Of a DNA stretch of 64,000 nt, positions 9,920 to 18,460 are shown one piece after another; position 1 is the stretch's first letter; every line of letters begins with the position of its first letter. Made by a program: the position numbers and the translations under genes. The stretch spans positions 1-64,000 of the forward strand of contig JABYQR010000225.1 of assembly GCA_022592445.1 (NCBI GenBank). Reading direction: 5' to 3'. Source of the stretch: Cytidiella melzeri (Eukaryota > Basidiomycota > Agaricomycetes > Polyporales > Irpicaceae). The notes beneath the pieces were generated by a model. It saw nothing but the letters and a program-made list of their open reading frames with translations, ran no database searches and had not been told where the DNA came from.

Positions 9920-10674
9920 TGTCATGGATGGCCTGACTAGCCCTTAATTTTCGCAATTTACCTCTTGTTTTTATCTGTAAAACTCCGGGCTGCAGCTCAG
10001 TTGCAACTCTCTCTGCACAAACTCCTTTGCACGTCTATTAAGCGCCCGTATCACGTGGCTTAGACGCTCCACACGGTCACGTTACTTGCTACTACGTCAC
10101 ACTGGCATGTGACTTAGCTTAAGTAAGACCACATGGCTACAACCACATGGCTCAGCCCATAGCTAGGGTTTGATGTCATAGATGACGTCCACATGGACTC
10201 CTTTTGTTCTTTCCTTTTTGTTCTCTTTATGGAAGGATGTTCTCACAGGTGTGGGAATGGAATACAATAGTTGGTCTCCTTTTAGATAGATTCTCTCACG
10301 AGTAGAGTTCTTGGCAAAGTCTAGACAATAGCTATTGTTCTCCTTTAGGTAGTTCTATTGTTATTTGTTCACACGGCTTCTTGCAAAGCCTGCCCTTAAC
10401 ATGGTCTGTGTGCAGGTCTCTGAAGTCTATATATACTGCTGCATGTACGCTCCTAGCCCCCATCTCGACCTCTTGGTCTTTACTGGGCTAGGTAAGCAAA
10501 TCCCCTCTGTACTACATAGCTGGTAGTCAGAATACTAACTTGGTCTTTACTGGGCTAGCTACCTGAATAAGGTTTATAGTTGGTGAGAGCATTGTGCTAC
10601 ACGCCTGCCACCACCTCGTCGTTGTTGTCCACATCGTGTCCCTAGTTGCTGCGTTGAGCTCTGTCTCCGTGACA
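9920..10674 (+). repeat. 3' LTR of Ty3-A
   Basis: This is the 755-bp partner of 1149-1838, with ends TGTCA...TGACA. The TATA-like element is at 10428-10435. It is longer than the 5' LTR mainly because of a 67-bp segment at 10492-10558 that looks like a spliceosomal intron and is bounded by a 20-bp direct repeat. It is followed directly by the integrase frame of Ty3-B. Confidence 0.88.
10492..10558 (+). other. Intron-like 67-bp segment in Ty3-A 3' LTR
   Basis: The segment starts GTAAGC, has a perfect TACTAAC branch-site consensus at 10533-10539 and ends GGGCTAG. It lies in the part of the LTR expected to be transcribed. It is absent from the 5' LTR, exactly as if spliced out. A 20-bp direct repeat starting CTTGGTCTTT is present both just before it and at its end, so deletion between the repeats in the 5' LTR explains the difference equally well. 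Confidence 0.45.
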
Positions 10675-11472
10675 TTGGCAAGCGTTACCATATTCATCAC
10701 ATCCAAATCAGTGGCTACAACTTGCGGGCAAATGGACAGGTCGAGCGAGCTTACTACGACGTTTGCCAGGCACTCTATAAGGCGGCGGATGGTGACGCAA
10801 GTCAGTGGTCACAGGTTGCGGCATTGGTGTTCTGGTCGGAGCGAATCACAACGCGCAAATGGATGGGTTGTTCCCCTCACTTTGCAGTCACCGGCACGCA
10901 TCCGATAATTCCGCTCGACATTGTAGAAGCAACCTACCTACAGCCGGCGCCGGACTCTGTGTTGTCTACCGAGGACCTTATCAGTCGACGGGCAATCGCG
11001 CTACAAAAGCGTCGGGAGCATCTGGTCGCGCTACGAGACAAGGTCATGGAGTCGCGCACTAAGGCGGCGCAGCGGTTTGAGGTCGAGCATATGCATACCA
11101 TCCGCGACTTCGACTTCAAGACAGGATTGCTAGTACTAATCCGCAACACCGCGATTGAGAAGGCTTTGAACCGCAAGATGCGCGCGGTATCTTGGACCAC
11201 TTATCGTTGTTGCCAGAAATCGAGGAGGAGCTTACGTGCTCTGCGAGTTGGACGGCGCGGTGTTGGACCGGCCAGTGGCAGCCTTTAGAGTCATTTCGTA
11301 TCTCGCGCACGCTGAAATCCCCTTGCCAGACGGCTTTGCCGAGATCACCTTAGAAAGGCTCAAGGAGATGGAGGCGTCGCGGTCGCAAGGCGACGACAAT
11401 GAAGACGAGCCTCAAGGCGACGCGCACGCGGCAGAGGACAAAGAACAGCCGGCGAACGCACTCGACGCCTAG
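10675..11472 (+). pseudogene. Ty3-B integrase, C-terminal part, frameshifted
   Basis: The frame starts at the Ty3-A junction in the middle of the integrase core and contains the NGQVERAYYD block, where the E is the last residue of the catalytic triad. It continues through the region after the core. Near 11180-11190 one or two bases are missing, and the family's GPLIVVARN block continues in the next frame, ending with TAG at 11470-11472. The N-terminal half with the two catalytic Asp residues is gone. The final 40 codons are acidic (Asp/Glu/Ala-rich). It is not functional as it stands. Confidence 0.8.
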
Positions 11473-11677
11473 GCTCAACACACTCGACGATGAGTTGTAA
11501 TTTTATATTATATTGTTTCCATTTTTCTTTGCTTTGTCTCGCGTGTTTCTTTTTCATATTTTTTGGACTACCATTTTCGCGCGCGGCGATTCCATGATGA
11601 CCTACTGAGAGTCGTTTGCGCTAACAATATTTTTTCACATATTCAACGCCTGCGCCCTGAGGACAGGGCAAATTTTG

Positions 11678-11691
11678 TTAGTTGGGGGGAG
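11678..11691 (+). repeat. Upstream copy of polypurine motif in Ty3-B
   Basis: TTAGTTGGGGGGAG occurs here, after the integrase gene, and again at 13715-13728 directly before the 3' LTR. The two copies bracket the antisense zinc-cluster gene. The upstream copy could be a second plus-strand primer or the old end of the element. Confidence 0.6.
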
Positions 11692-11905
11692 GGATACACA
11701 TGCGCCTCACACCCAAGCCTCGCATTTATTTATTTGTTTTTTTTTCTTTATTTATTTATTTCTGAATTTTCTCTCTTTTCTTACTTCACTCATAAAAGAA
11801 GCAGCGAAAACAGTTGATTGTAGAAAAAACAGAGGACAGCGAGTAGTATAGTATAGCGAAAGAAACAAAAGACAGCGACAACCGCAGCGACATCCCACGG
11901 ATTCC

Positions 11906-13541
11906 CTACCGGCGCGATGGACCAGCGAAGAGAGCGGCTTCTTCAGCAATCACCTGCTCCAACTCGCGCCACGCGGCCAGGATCTTTGCCTTGTAAAGTG
12001 CAGCGTTGGTGCGCAACGCGGTCATCCGCGCCTCGCCAACAGTGAGCCGGCCAAGGACAGCGCCGAGCTCGGTCTCAAGGGCGGAGAGGTACTGTTGAAG
12101 TACCATGCGGTTGGTGACGCGGGTAGGGGCGGGCGCGGGAGGAGCGCCTCCAGGGAGCTCAGCGGATCGGCCGGGCACCTCCTCGAGGACGTTGAAGACG
12201 TTGAAGACAACGGGCGGAGGGTGAGGAGAGGGAGGCCGGGCGTCCTGAGGACGACGCAGTTCTGCCCGCAGCGGGGAGACCACCACGTCCATCTTGAGGC
12301 CACTAGGACCTGCGGCGGCGACGCGAGGCGGAGTGGCGGGGGCCTTGCCCTTGCCCTTGGTGTTGGAGGCGACGGACGCGGCGACCGGAGGGCTGGAGGT
12401 GGCCGCAGAGGAAGTGGAAAGGGGGGCCGCCGGCTCCTCGTCGACAACTTCGGCATCCTCCTGGGCCTGGGCGACGTCTGGCATGACCTCGTTGAAACGG
12501 CAAGCGTGCTTGATGTCTCTGCAAGGGAGACACCGGAAGGACCGTGTACCGTTGCTCGGACGGTGGCACCGCTCGACGTCCTTTTCCTTGCAATAATCGC
12601 ACTAGAGGAGTGGGGAGGTTAGCGGAGATGGACAGAGAAAGAGAGAGAGAGGATGCACCCGGCTCTCGCCGAGAGCGACCATCGTCGCAGTCCAGTGGGT
12701 AGGCAGGTTACGCCATTCCTTGCTGGTGAGCGGGTTGGGGCCCACACCCTGCAGCTGTGCTTGCTGCACCTGCAAGAGTTTCTTGGCCAGTGGCCCAGCC
12801 CTTACCTCGAGAGAGGCGGAGGAGTCTGCCCTCTTGCATTTGAGCGGAGGACGAGGCGCAGCCGCGTCCTCGTCCTTGTCCGTGAGCTCAATCACGACGA
12901 GCTCAGACCCTTGCGCAATGCTGGGGGACCACGACTTGGAAGCCAAAGACTCCTGGTCGTCGGCCGAGCCCTCGGCGTCCACATCAGCCTCGTGCTTTGG
13001 CCAGTTGCCGACCCACCAGTCCCATTCGAGCAGGAGCTCAACAATGGGGGCCTCGAGGAAGGAAGCCTGCCGGAGGTGGGCGCTGAGGCTGCGCCAGAGA
13101 GGGTGGAGGGTGTTGTGGAGGGAGACCTGCTGAGCTTGGGGCAGGCGGACGTGGTGTTCTGCGGCGGCAAAGGGCGAGAACAGGTCAAGGAAGGTGAGGT
13201 TTGTGCCCTGGTCCTCGCAGAGCAGCGAAACGTCCTCGTACGCTTGCTAGAGGGGACAGTGAGCAGGAGATGATATAGTGGAGTTGGGTACTTACGAAGG
13301 CCTCGATTACATTGGCCACCCAACCCCCAGTCAGGTCACCGCGTATCTGCAGGACGGCGTCCAAAACCGTCGAGGCCACCTCGAGCTGCTTGTGCACGGC
13401 GAGCAGCTGCTTGGCAGGGGAGAGAGGAGGAGGAGTTGGGCCTCGTCCCACGCGGGCGGTCATAGTGCAAAGAGGAGAGCGGTTGCAGCAAGTGGCGGGG
13501 CGAGGAGCAACGCGACGCGAGGAGGATGCTTGGGCTGACAT
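11906..13541 (-). CDS. Antisense Zn2Cys6-like protein inside Ty3-B
   Basis: Three exons on the minus strand (13541-13296, 13246-12659, 12601-11906) with GT-AG introns of 49 and 57 bp give an uninterrupted 509-aa protein. The start is ATG 13541. Exon 3 opens with a cysteine cluster of spacing C-x2-C-x7-C-x11-C-x2-C-x6-C, close to the Zn(II)2Cys6 binuclear cluster of fungal transcription factors. Here it lies in the middle of the protein (about residues 279-309), not at the N-terminus. A Lys/Glu-rich acidic linker precedes it. After it come a low-complexity Pro/Ala/Ser region and a predicted helical C-terminus. The gene lies antisense to pol between integrase and the 3' LTR, a position where some plant gypsy elements carry antisense genes. 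The intact frame inside a degraded element suggests recent function or selection. DNA binding is inferred, not shown. Confidence 0.65.
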
Positions 13542-13714
13542 GGCAGGAGAAGACGGAAGCAGAGTTAGAGGAGAGAGGGCAGAAGCAGAAGCAAAGAAGC
13601 AGAGGAGGAGAGGGCAAAAAGTTTGAAGTCCAACGACACAATAGCGCAAGGATCCTTGGGGTCAGAGTTCCCACGGTTCGACTTGCCACGCAAGAACCGG
13701 GGACGGTTCGGGTT

Positions 13715-13730
13715 TTAGTTGGGGGGAGAA
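13715..13730 (+). promoter_or_regulatory. Polypurine tract of Ty3-B
   Basis: TTAGTTGGGGGGAGAA ends exactly where the LTR begins with TGATACGCCC. This position identifies 13731 as the LTR start and is the expected plus-strand primer site. Confidence 0.8.
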
Positions 13731-14310
13731 TGATACGCCCAGAAAACGGCTAGGCGCGGAGACCCGGCAGCAGCCCGCCATTTGCGCGGCCCGCGTCATC
13801 CTGAGCGGCAAATCCCTCCACTTTCCCAGTGTCACGGGCACGAGGAGTTCACCAAGGTCACAAGGAGTTTGCCGAGGTCATGAGGAGTTCGCCGAGGATC
13901 CGAGGACTTGGCAAGGAGCAGCAACGCGCCGGAAACATCCGAGGCCAAGAACTTGCACCAAACTTTAACTCGCAGACACGCCCCTTTTGCATCAGAGCAT
14001 GGGCCGGCCAGCCACCAAGTGTTTTGGACACGGGTCGGACCAACAATAGAAGAAACTTGACTTGCAAACCCCGTTTCAGGAAGACTCCTATCACGCCACG
14101 CTGTGCAACTCTTGGACGGCGCCTCATCACCTGCTCGCAACGGTTGGCGCCTCTTAAGCGCAAGGGCGCGCACCGCTTCTCCGTGTCGACCAACGCTGTG
14201 TCCTGCCGGGTGTTTGCCTCCGTAGACAGAAGTATTCTGCCACCATGTTTCCTCGCTCTCGCCCTTGGGTTTAGGACATAGAAGGAAAGGTTTAGGAGAG
14301 GGTCCTTAGG

Positions 14311-14320
14311 GTATATAAAA
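14311..14320 (+). promoter_or_regulatory. TATA box of Ty3-B LTR
   Basis: GTATATAAAA lies about 150 bp before the ATG of the LTR ORF. The same motif in the same relative position is present in the solo LTR on the minus strand. It probably sets the U3/R boundary, which would put the Cys-rich ORF near the 5' end of the element's transcript. Confidence 0.6.
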
Positions 14321-14469
14321 AGGTGTTGCCTGTACTGCGTAGAAATCAATCAATCCCCACCCCAGTTCTCAGAGTTCATTTTACGCTTTGCGTTTGTGTC
14401 GAGGGAGTCTCTTCGCACCAATAGCTGTAGTCTCTCCTGCATTGCCTCACTGCGTCTATCTCCACGTTT

Positions 14470-14997
14470 ATGTCCGCTGCACCTACCAACGACAACCTGC
14501 CTCGTGTTTGCCGTTATTGTCCCACAGTTCCCCACTTACCAGATGGTTGCTGCCCTTACCGCCTGCGCCTGTGCGAGGTTCTTCGCCACTACCCCATCAT
14601 CCCCGCACCCACGCCGCCGCCAGAACCCTCAGTAGCGCCTACGGTCTTCCCTGAGCGCTCTACTCCTAAATCACCCTTGCCAGTGTTGTCCGTCGCCTCC
14701 GTTGCGGACTCGCTTGATAACTGCTCCTATTGCAACACCCAGAGCGATCACCCAATTCCCCTACGCTCAGGACCTTTTGTCCTGCTCGACTGTGATCGCC
14801 CGCGTGCGCTGCATCCAGATTGTTGGCTGTCACCAGACTTTGAAGGCAAGGACCACGAGTGCGAACTAGTGCAGTTCAATCTTACCAGCTCTACCAACGT
14901 TGTGGTTGGCCACGCATTTGCTTGCAATACGCATCACCGCTCGGGTGGTGTTGTTCTACACTACCGCCCCCACGCGCAGTCTATCGAGTCAAATTGA
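14470..14997 (+). CDS. LTR-encoded Cys-rich ORF, copy B
   Basis: This 175-codon ORF is equivalent to 8011-8538, with the same start, same stop position and no indels. It keeps CRYC, CSYCNTQ, CWLSPDFEG and CNTHH. Several changes relative to copy A are Pro-to-Leu, Arg-to-Cys, Ser-to-Phe and Ala-to-Val, the kind produced by C-to-T transitions, yet no stop has appeared. Function is unknown. The spaced cysteines suggest a small zinc-binding protein. It lies in the LTR about 150 bp after the TATA box and would be the first long ORF in the transcript. Confidence 0.5.
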   Translation: MSAAPTNDNLPRVCRYCPTVPHLPDGCCPYRLRLCEVLRHYPIIPAPTPPPEPSVAPTVFPERSTPKSPLPVLSVASVADSLDNCSYCNTQSDHPIPLRSGPFVLLDCDRPRALHPDCWLSPDFEGKDHECELVQFNLTSSTNVVVGHAFACNTHHRSGGVVLHYRPHAQSIESN

Positions 14998-15078
14998 CTG
15001 CAGCCTCATATAGCCTTACGCCGCTACTTGCGCTCCATTAGCTTGTCTTTCTCTTACGGTTCCTTTTGGTTTCGTTAT

Positions 15079-15243
15079 ACTGCGTTTGCTTCTTAACTGC
15101 GTTATTTTACTGCGTTACTGCGTCTGCGTTTCACCTTCACTGCGTCGAGTTTACTGCGTTCACTTTCACTGTGCCCGTGTTTTACAGCGACTACTTTCAT
15201 CTTCTCCAGCAACTGCATTTTGTGTTCGAGATTCATACTGCGT
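15079..15243 (+). repeat. ACTGCGT heptamer array in Ty3-B LTR
   Basis: The heptamer ACTGCGT and close variants (CTGCGTC, CTGCGTT) recur about ten times with irregular spacing, interleaved with TTTCACTT-like runs. The same array is visible on the minus strand of the solo LTR near 7840-7900. It may be a protein-binding or packaging array, but no function can be read from it. Confidence 0.5.
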
Positions 15244-15591
15244 CTGCTTTTACCATCCGCGTCTCTCAGCGCGCTGTTTTACTACAAGTCGCGACGTCTC
15301 CCGCGCGTTCTCTTTGAGCCGCGCTAAACTCTTTTGCTTTCACTGCGCCAACTAGCCCTTTTACCTGCGATATGCGTGGTAGTTTGCCTGTCTAGCTCCC
15401 TTCACATAAAACCTATATCACAAACCTTGTCGCTCTTTACAGCACCGGTAAAACTAGGACTCTAAGACCACCTCGCACACTTTAACACTTCCGCACTTCC
15501 ACACCTTTACACTTCTATTGCCACTTTGTTTGTGGTTGGTTGTGTTGTCTTTAAGGTTGTACTTAGTTTTGAAGCATGTCTCAGTGTCTCA

Positions 15592-16185
15592 ACGGCTCAG
15601 ACTGCGACTTCACAATGATGTTACTCACCGCAGAGACTGGGATGAGTGGAACGCGCTCTCGGCTTGGTGAGGCACTCTCTGGGATGGAACGCTGCATGTC
15701 CTTCCATTTTACCAGAAGTTTGCTATAACGCAACTAAGTGTCGCCTGCTCAGACTCGCATGGAGCATCTTACCTGCGCGGTTGGTTTATTCTATCCCATA
15801 TCTCCATGTATATAAAACATGGTAGTAGCTCACGTAGAGTCAGTACCCCTATTCCTTCCTCTCGCGCACTCTGTTTACATGTATTTGTGCAGTATGGCCA
15901 GCAGTGACAGCACAGTGACGTCGTTCAAGCTGGCCAAGGCTTTTATGTCACGCGTCTCAGTGCAAGCGTTGTCCCTGCAACGTATTCGTAGTTTCTTTCT
16001 CTCCTTCATCTGAACTGTACAACGTACTCCGTAAGGTGGGTTCTTGTCGTTGCATTGAGTCCCCTCGCCAAGGTCTTGATCAAGTTCACAATGTACTCGC
16101 TGCACAGCAACCACAGTGGGCTAATACCCTTCACACCTCTGACAGACGCACTTGTTCAAGTCCAGAATACTTTGAGCAGTTTAAA
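15592..16185 (+). other. Intergenic, no gene seen
   Basis: No coding sequence is recognised between the end of the Ty3-B LTR and the DUF4336-like pseudogene. A TATATAAA box lies near 15811 and may be a leftover promoter. Confidence 0.5.
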
Positions 16186-16900
16186 ATGGCTAATTCTCCT
16201 ACCATCATTCGTGAGGTGTGTGCTGTACGATATTTACGCCGATACAAGTCAACGAAGAGTCTTCTGCAGGTCACCAAGGACATATGGACGTTCTCTCGGT
16301 AACCCCTTATTCACAATGAAATCAGCCCCTCACTAACTCAATGCTCTCATAAGCCCATTTGCACGCTTCGGTCTTATCCCTATTGGTGGTCGTTCAACCG
16401 CTGTCAAGCTGAACCGTTTGGGTGCTAGCTTCCACACCTTTGGATGACGAAACAAAGAAAAAGTTGCAGGAACTCGGACCCGTCAAGTGAGCTGTTTGCA
16501 AGCTCGAAATCTTCGTCCTATCAATGATTCTAAAGGTACATTGTTGGACCTGACACCGTCCACTACCTGTTCCTATGTAAGCCCTTTGTCAGCTTCGGGA
16601 CATAAGCTCCTCACAAAATTTACCCCAAAGCGCAATTTAAGCAGCAATATCCCAATGCGAAGCTGATTGCACCGCAGGCAGCCATTGAAACTGTAAAGCA
16701 GAAGAGTCCTAATTTGACCTTCAATGGTGGTGAGTCCCATCTCAAGTATAGCATGTATTTCTCTCAACTGCTCATAGCATGGGGTAAGGACTCACCGGAC
16801 ACAAAGTACGGATTCGAGGATGATGTATATGTATATGCCGGACTTTTTGTGAGAACTTCTCACGTAGCTGACATCTAGATACAACACTGGTAAGTGGAGT
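16186..16900 (+). pseudogene. DUF4336-like metallo-hydrolase gene, broken
   Basis: Pieces of a metallo-beta-lactamase-like protein of the DUF4336 type are recognisable in order across several introns. They are an N-terminal IIREV, TKDIWTFSR, then PFARFGLIPIGGRST, TPLDDETKKKLQELGP, YIVGPDTVHYLFL, FKQQYPNAKLIAPQ and WGKDSPDTKYGFED. Start ATG is 16186. Introns can be placed after IIRE, after TFSR, after GPVK, after NG and near 16850. Between the GGRST and TPLDD pieces (near 16410) bases are missing and the frame shifts. After about 16900 the C-terminal third is absent. These proteins are small soluble fungal hydrolase-like proteins of unknown substrate. The family call is from memory of the pattern, and the broken state is visible in the sequence. 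Confidence 0.6.
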
Positions 16901-18460
16901 ATCACATTTCAGTGTTACACTCCTTCATACGACGTCGGCTCAATTCGCGGACGTTTAGCAGGTGGCTGTCTATGCTCAGAGGATGGAGGACCAGTAGCGG
17001 GGTTGACACCGGCCTCGGGAGGTTGGCAGTTGCGGGGCATGCCCGTTACTGATTGCCTTGACATTGAGAGTGCGCACACAGACCTGGAGGTTGTCTGTAA
17101 AGGTGAGCACAATGGGGATTGTGGACAAGGTGCGTCTTTGCTGCCATGGTACCCTCACGCCTTGAGCTCACAGCTGCAGTCGTCCATCTTTTGCGGGAAT
17201 AGAAGCTGTCAGTCAACTCGATATCAAGCTAGCCACGCGAACATCTCTTCAAATTTGGATTGTGAACGTTAATCTGCATGCTCGCGCGCGACTCGTCGAC
17301 ATTGATGTAACTTCGCGTTCAAGGCCCTTAGTGCCGACCGCCTTCGACGACAACAGCAAGTACATTATGTGTCTAGTTCTTGTTCTCACGTCATGTATAT
17401 ATATGTATGTACAGCATGCATGCGCATATAGATCTGATTGTCATACGCGCGATATCGAGAATCCCGAGTGGAATGCATATGGAAGCGCGAGAACCGCAAT
17501 ATTAATATATATGGCGGCCACCTCTTGTTCCGCTTGAAGAATACATGACTTATAGGCCATTAATATCCGGTCTTTATTTTCACATACTCTTTATATATTT
17601 CTCGTGCATATTTGATGAATATGCGAAGAATATGCAGCCTATTCAGCGCCTATTTCTCAATAATAGGAGAGGCTGATGTGCGGTGATGTTGGCCGGTGGA
17701 GGAAAGCAGCATTAGCCAGCATGGCATATTTCTCTTAGTTGAAAAATGGCGGCGCGGCTGAGGGCTCTTCTATAAATTAGAGTTTTCCTGATCATCCACA
17801 ACGAACAACGAGCTCGACATCCTCCAGGTTCACCCTCTAGCAACTGTCCACTCCAAAACCAGCTAATAGAGAAGTCCTCGTCGATGTAGCATACACAGTC
17901 ACGGTACGCGTCGCCTTCGATGCGCACCAGCTTGACAGATCGTACAATGTCCCCACGTCTTGGGCATTGCAAGTCCCGGATATGTGAGGTGAAGGTGATA
18001 CAGACTTGAAAGAGCGAGACGAGTTTTGTCAGTGATCACGGAGTGTGCAAAATGTACAACTAACACTACCGATGCAGGTGTCCGTGGCTTTTTGAACAGA
18101 GCGCTGCAAGAATACGCACTCATTTTCAAGTACTTAGCAAAAATGAGTGCACCACGCTGCAAAGATAGCCTGCACGCGAGCCAATCCACTCTGACTCGGC
18201 TCTGCTGTATTCTCCACGAGAAATCAGATAGTAATAGGTTGAATGAAGGGAGGGGGGCGAGCGGCAGCAAGTTGCAAGAATCTTCAGCTAGGAGCGCGCT
18301 TCGTCATCTAACACTCCAACGCCATGGCCCACTCACATCGTCCAGGTCGCAAAATATAGAGCCCAGATGACGCATAGAACAACAAAGCAACCGAACGAGG
18401 TCTAAAGAGTCCGCCATGCGCTACAGGAAATTACAACAAAGCGATTAGAGGATTAAACAA
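16901..18460. other. Intergenic, no supported gene
   Basis: There are only short open frames here. A minus-strand frame near 17712-17972 and another near 16915-17112 look protein-like for short stretches, but I recognise nothing and would not call them. AT-rich patches with repeated GAATATGC occur near 17610-17650. Confidence 0.4.

Larger units (their letters stand above)
1149..10674 (+). mobile_element. Ty3-A: degraded chromodomain Ty3/gypsy retrotransposon
   Basis: This full-length element is bounded by LTRs that start TGTCA and end TGACA. Its order is 5' LTR, a 244-aa leader ORF (ORF0), gag with a zinc knuckle, protease, reverse transcriptase, RNase H, integrase, chromodomain, a polypurine tract at 9907-9919 and 3' LTR. 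The order RT-RNase H-integrase plus a C-terminal chromodomain places it in the chromovirus branch of Metaviridae. It is inactive. The pol frame has several stop codons and a solo LTR of another family sits at 7427-9271. The 5-bp flanks (GTTGT on the left, TTGGC on the right) do not match, and the flanking genes are unrelated, so the copy is probably a recombinant of two insertions. Confidence 0.9.
10675..15591 (+). mobile_element. Ty3-B: 5'-truncated gypsy element with extra antisense gene
   Basis: This is the right-hand part of a second, unrelated gypsy family. It has the C-terminal half of integrase (10675-11472), a polypurine-like motif (11678-11691), an antisense three-exon gene (11906-13541), a polypurine tract (13715-13730) and a 1861-bp 3' LTR (13731-15591). 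The left part of the element is missing. The integrase frame begins abruptly at the end of Ty3-A. The target duplication cannot be tested because the 5' end is lost. The same family left the solo LTR at 7427-9271. Confidence 0.75.
13731..15591 (+). repeat. 3' LTR of Ty3-B (1861 bp)
   Basis: The LTR runs from TGATACGCCC to GTGTCTCA and is matched in inverted orientation by 7427-9271, whose ends agree to the base. At 1.86 kb it is long for a fungal LTR. It contains a TATA box (14311), a 175-codon ORF (14470-14997) and an array of ACTGCGT-type heptamers (about 15079-15243). Relative to the solo LTR, many differences in the ORF are of the type expected from C-to-T change. Confidence 0.85.

Noticed and set aside
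12095..13273. Plus-strand ORFs at 12095-12622 and 12653-13273
   Set aside because: They overlap the minus-strand three-exon zinc-cluster gene, which has splice signals and a cysteine motif.
7427..15591. Inverted pair 7427-9271 / 13731-15591 as one foldback or TIR element
   Set aside because: The TG...CA ends, polypurine tract before 13731 and separate host duplication around 7427-9271 show two independent LTRs.
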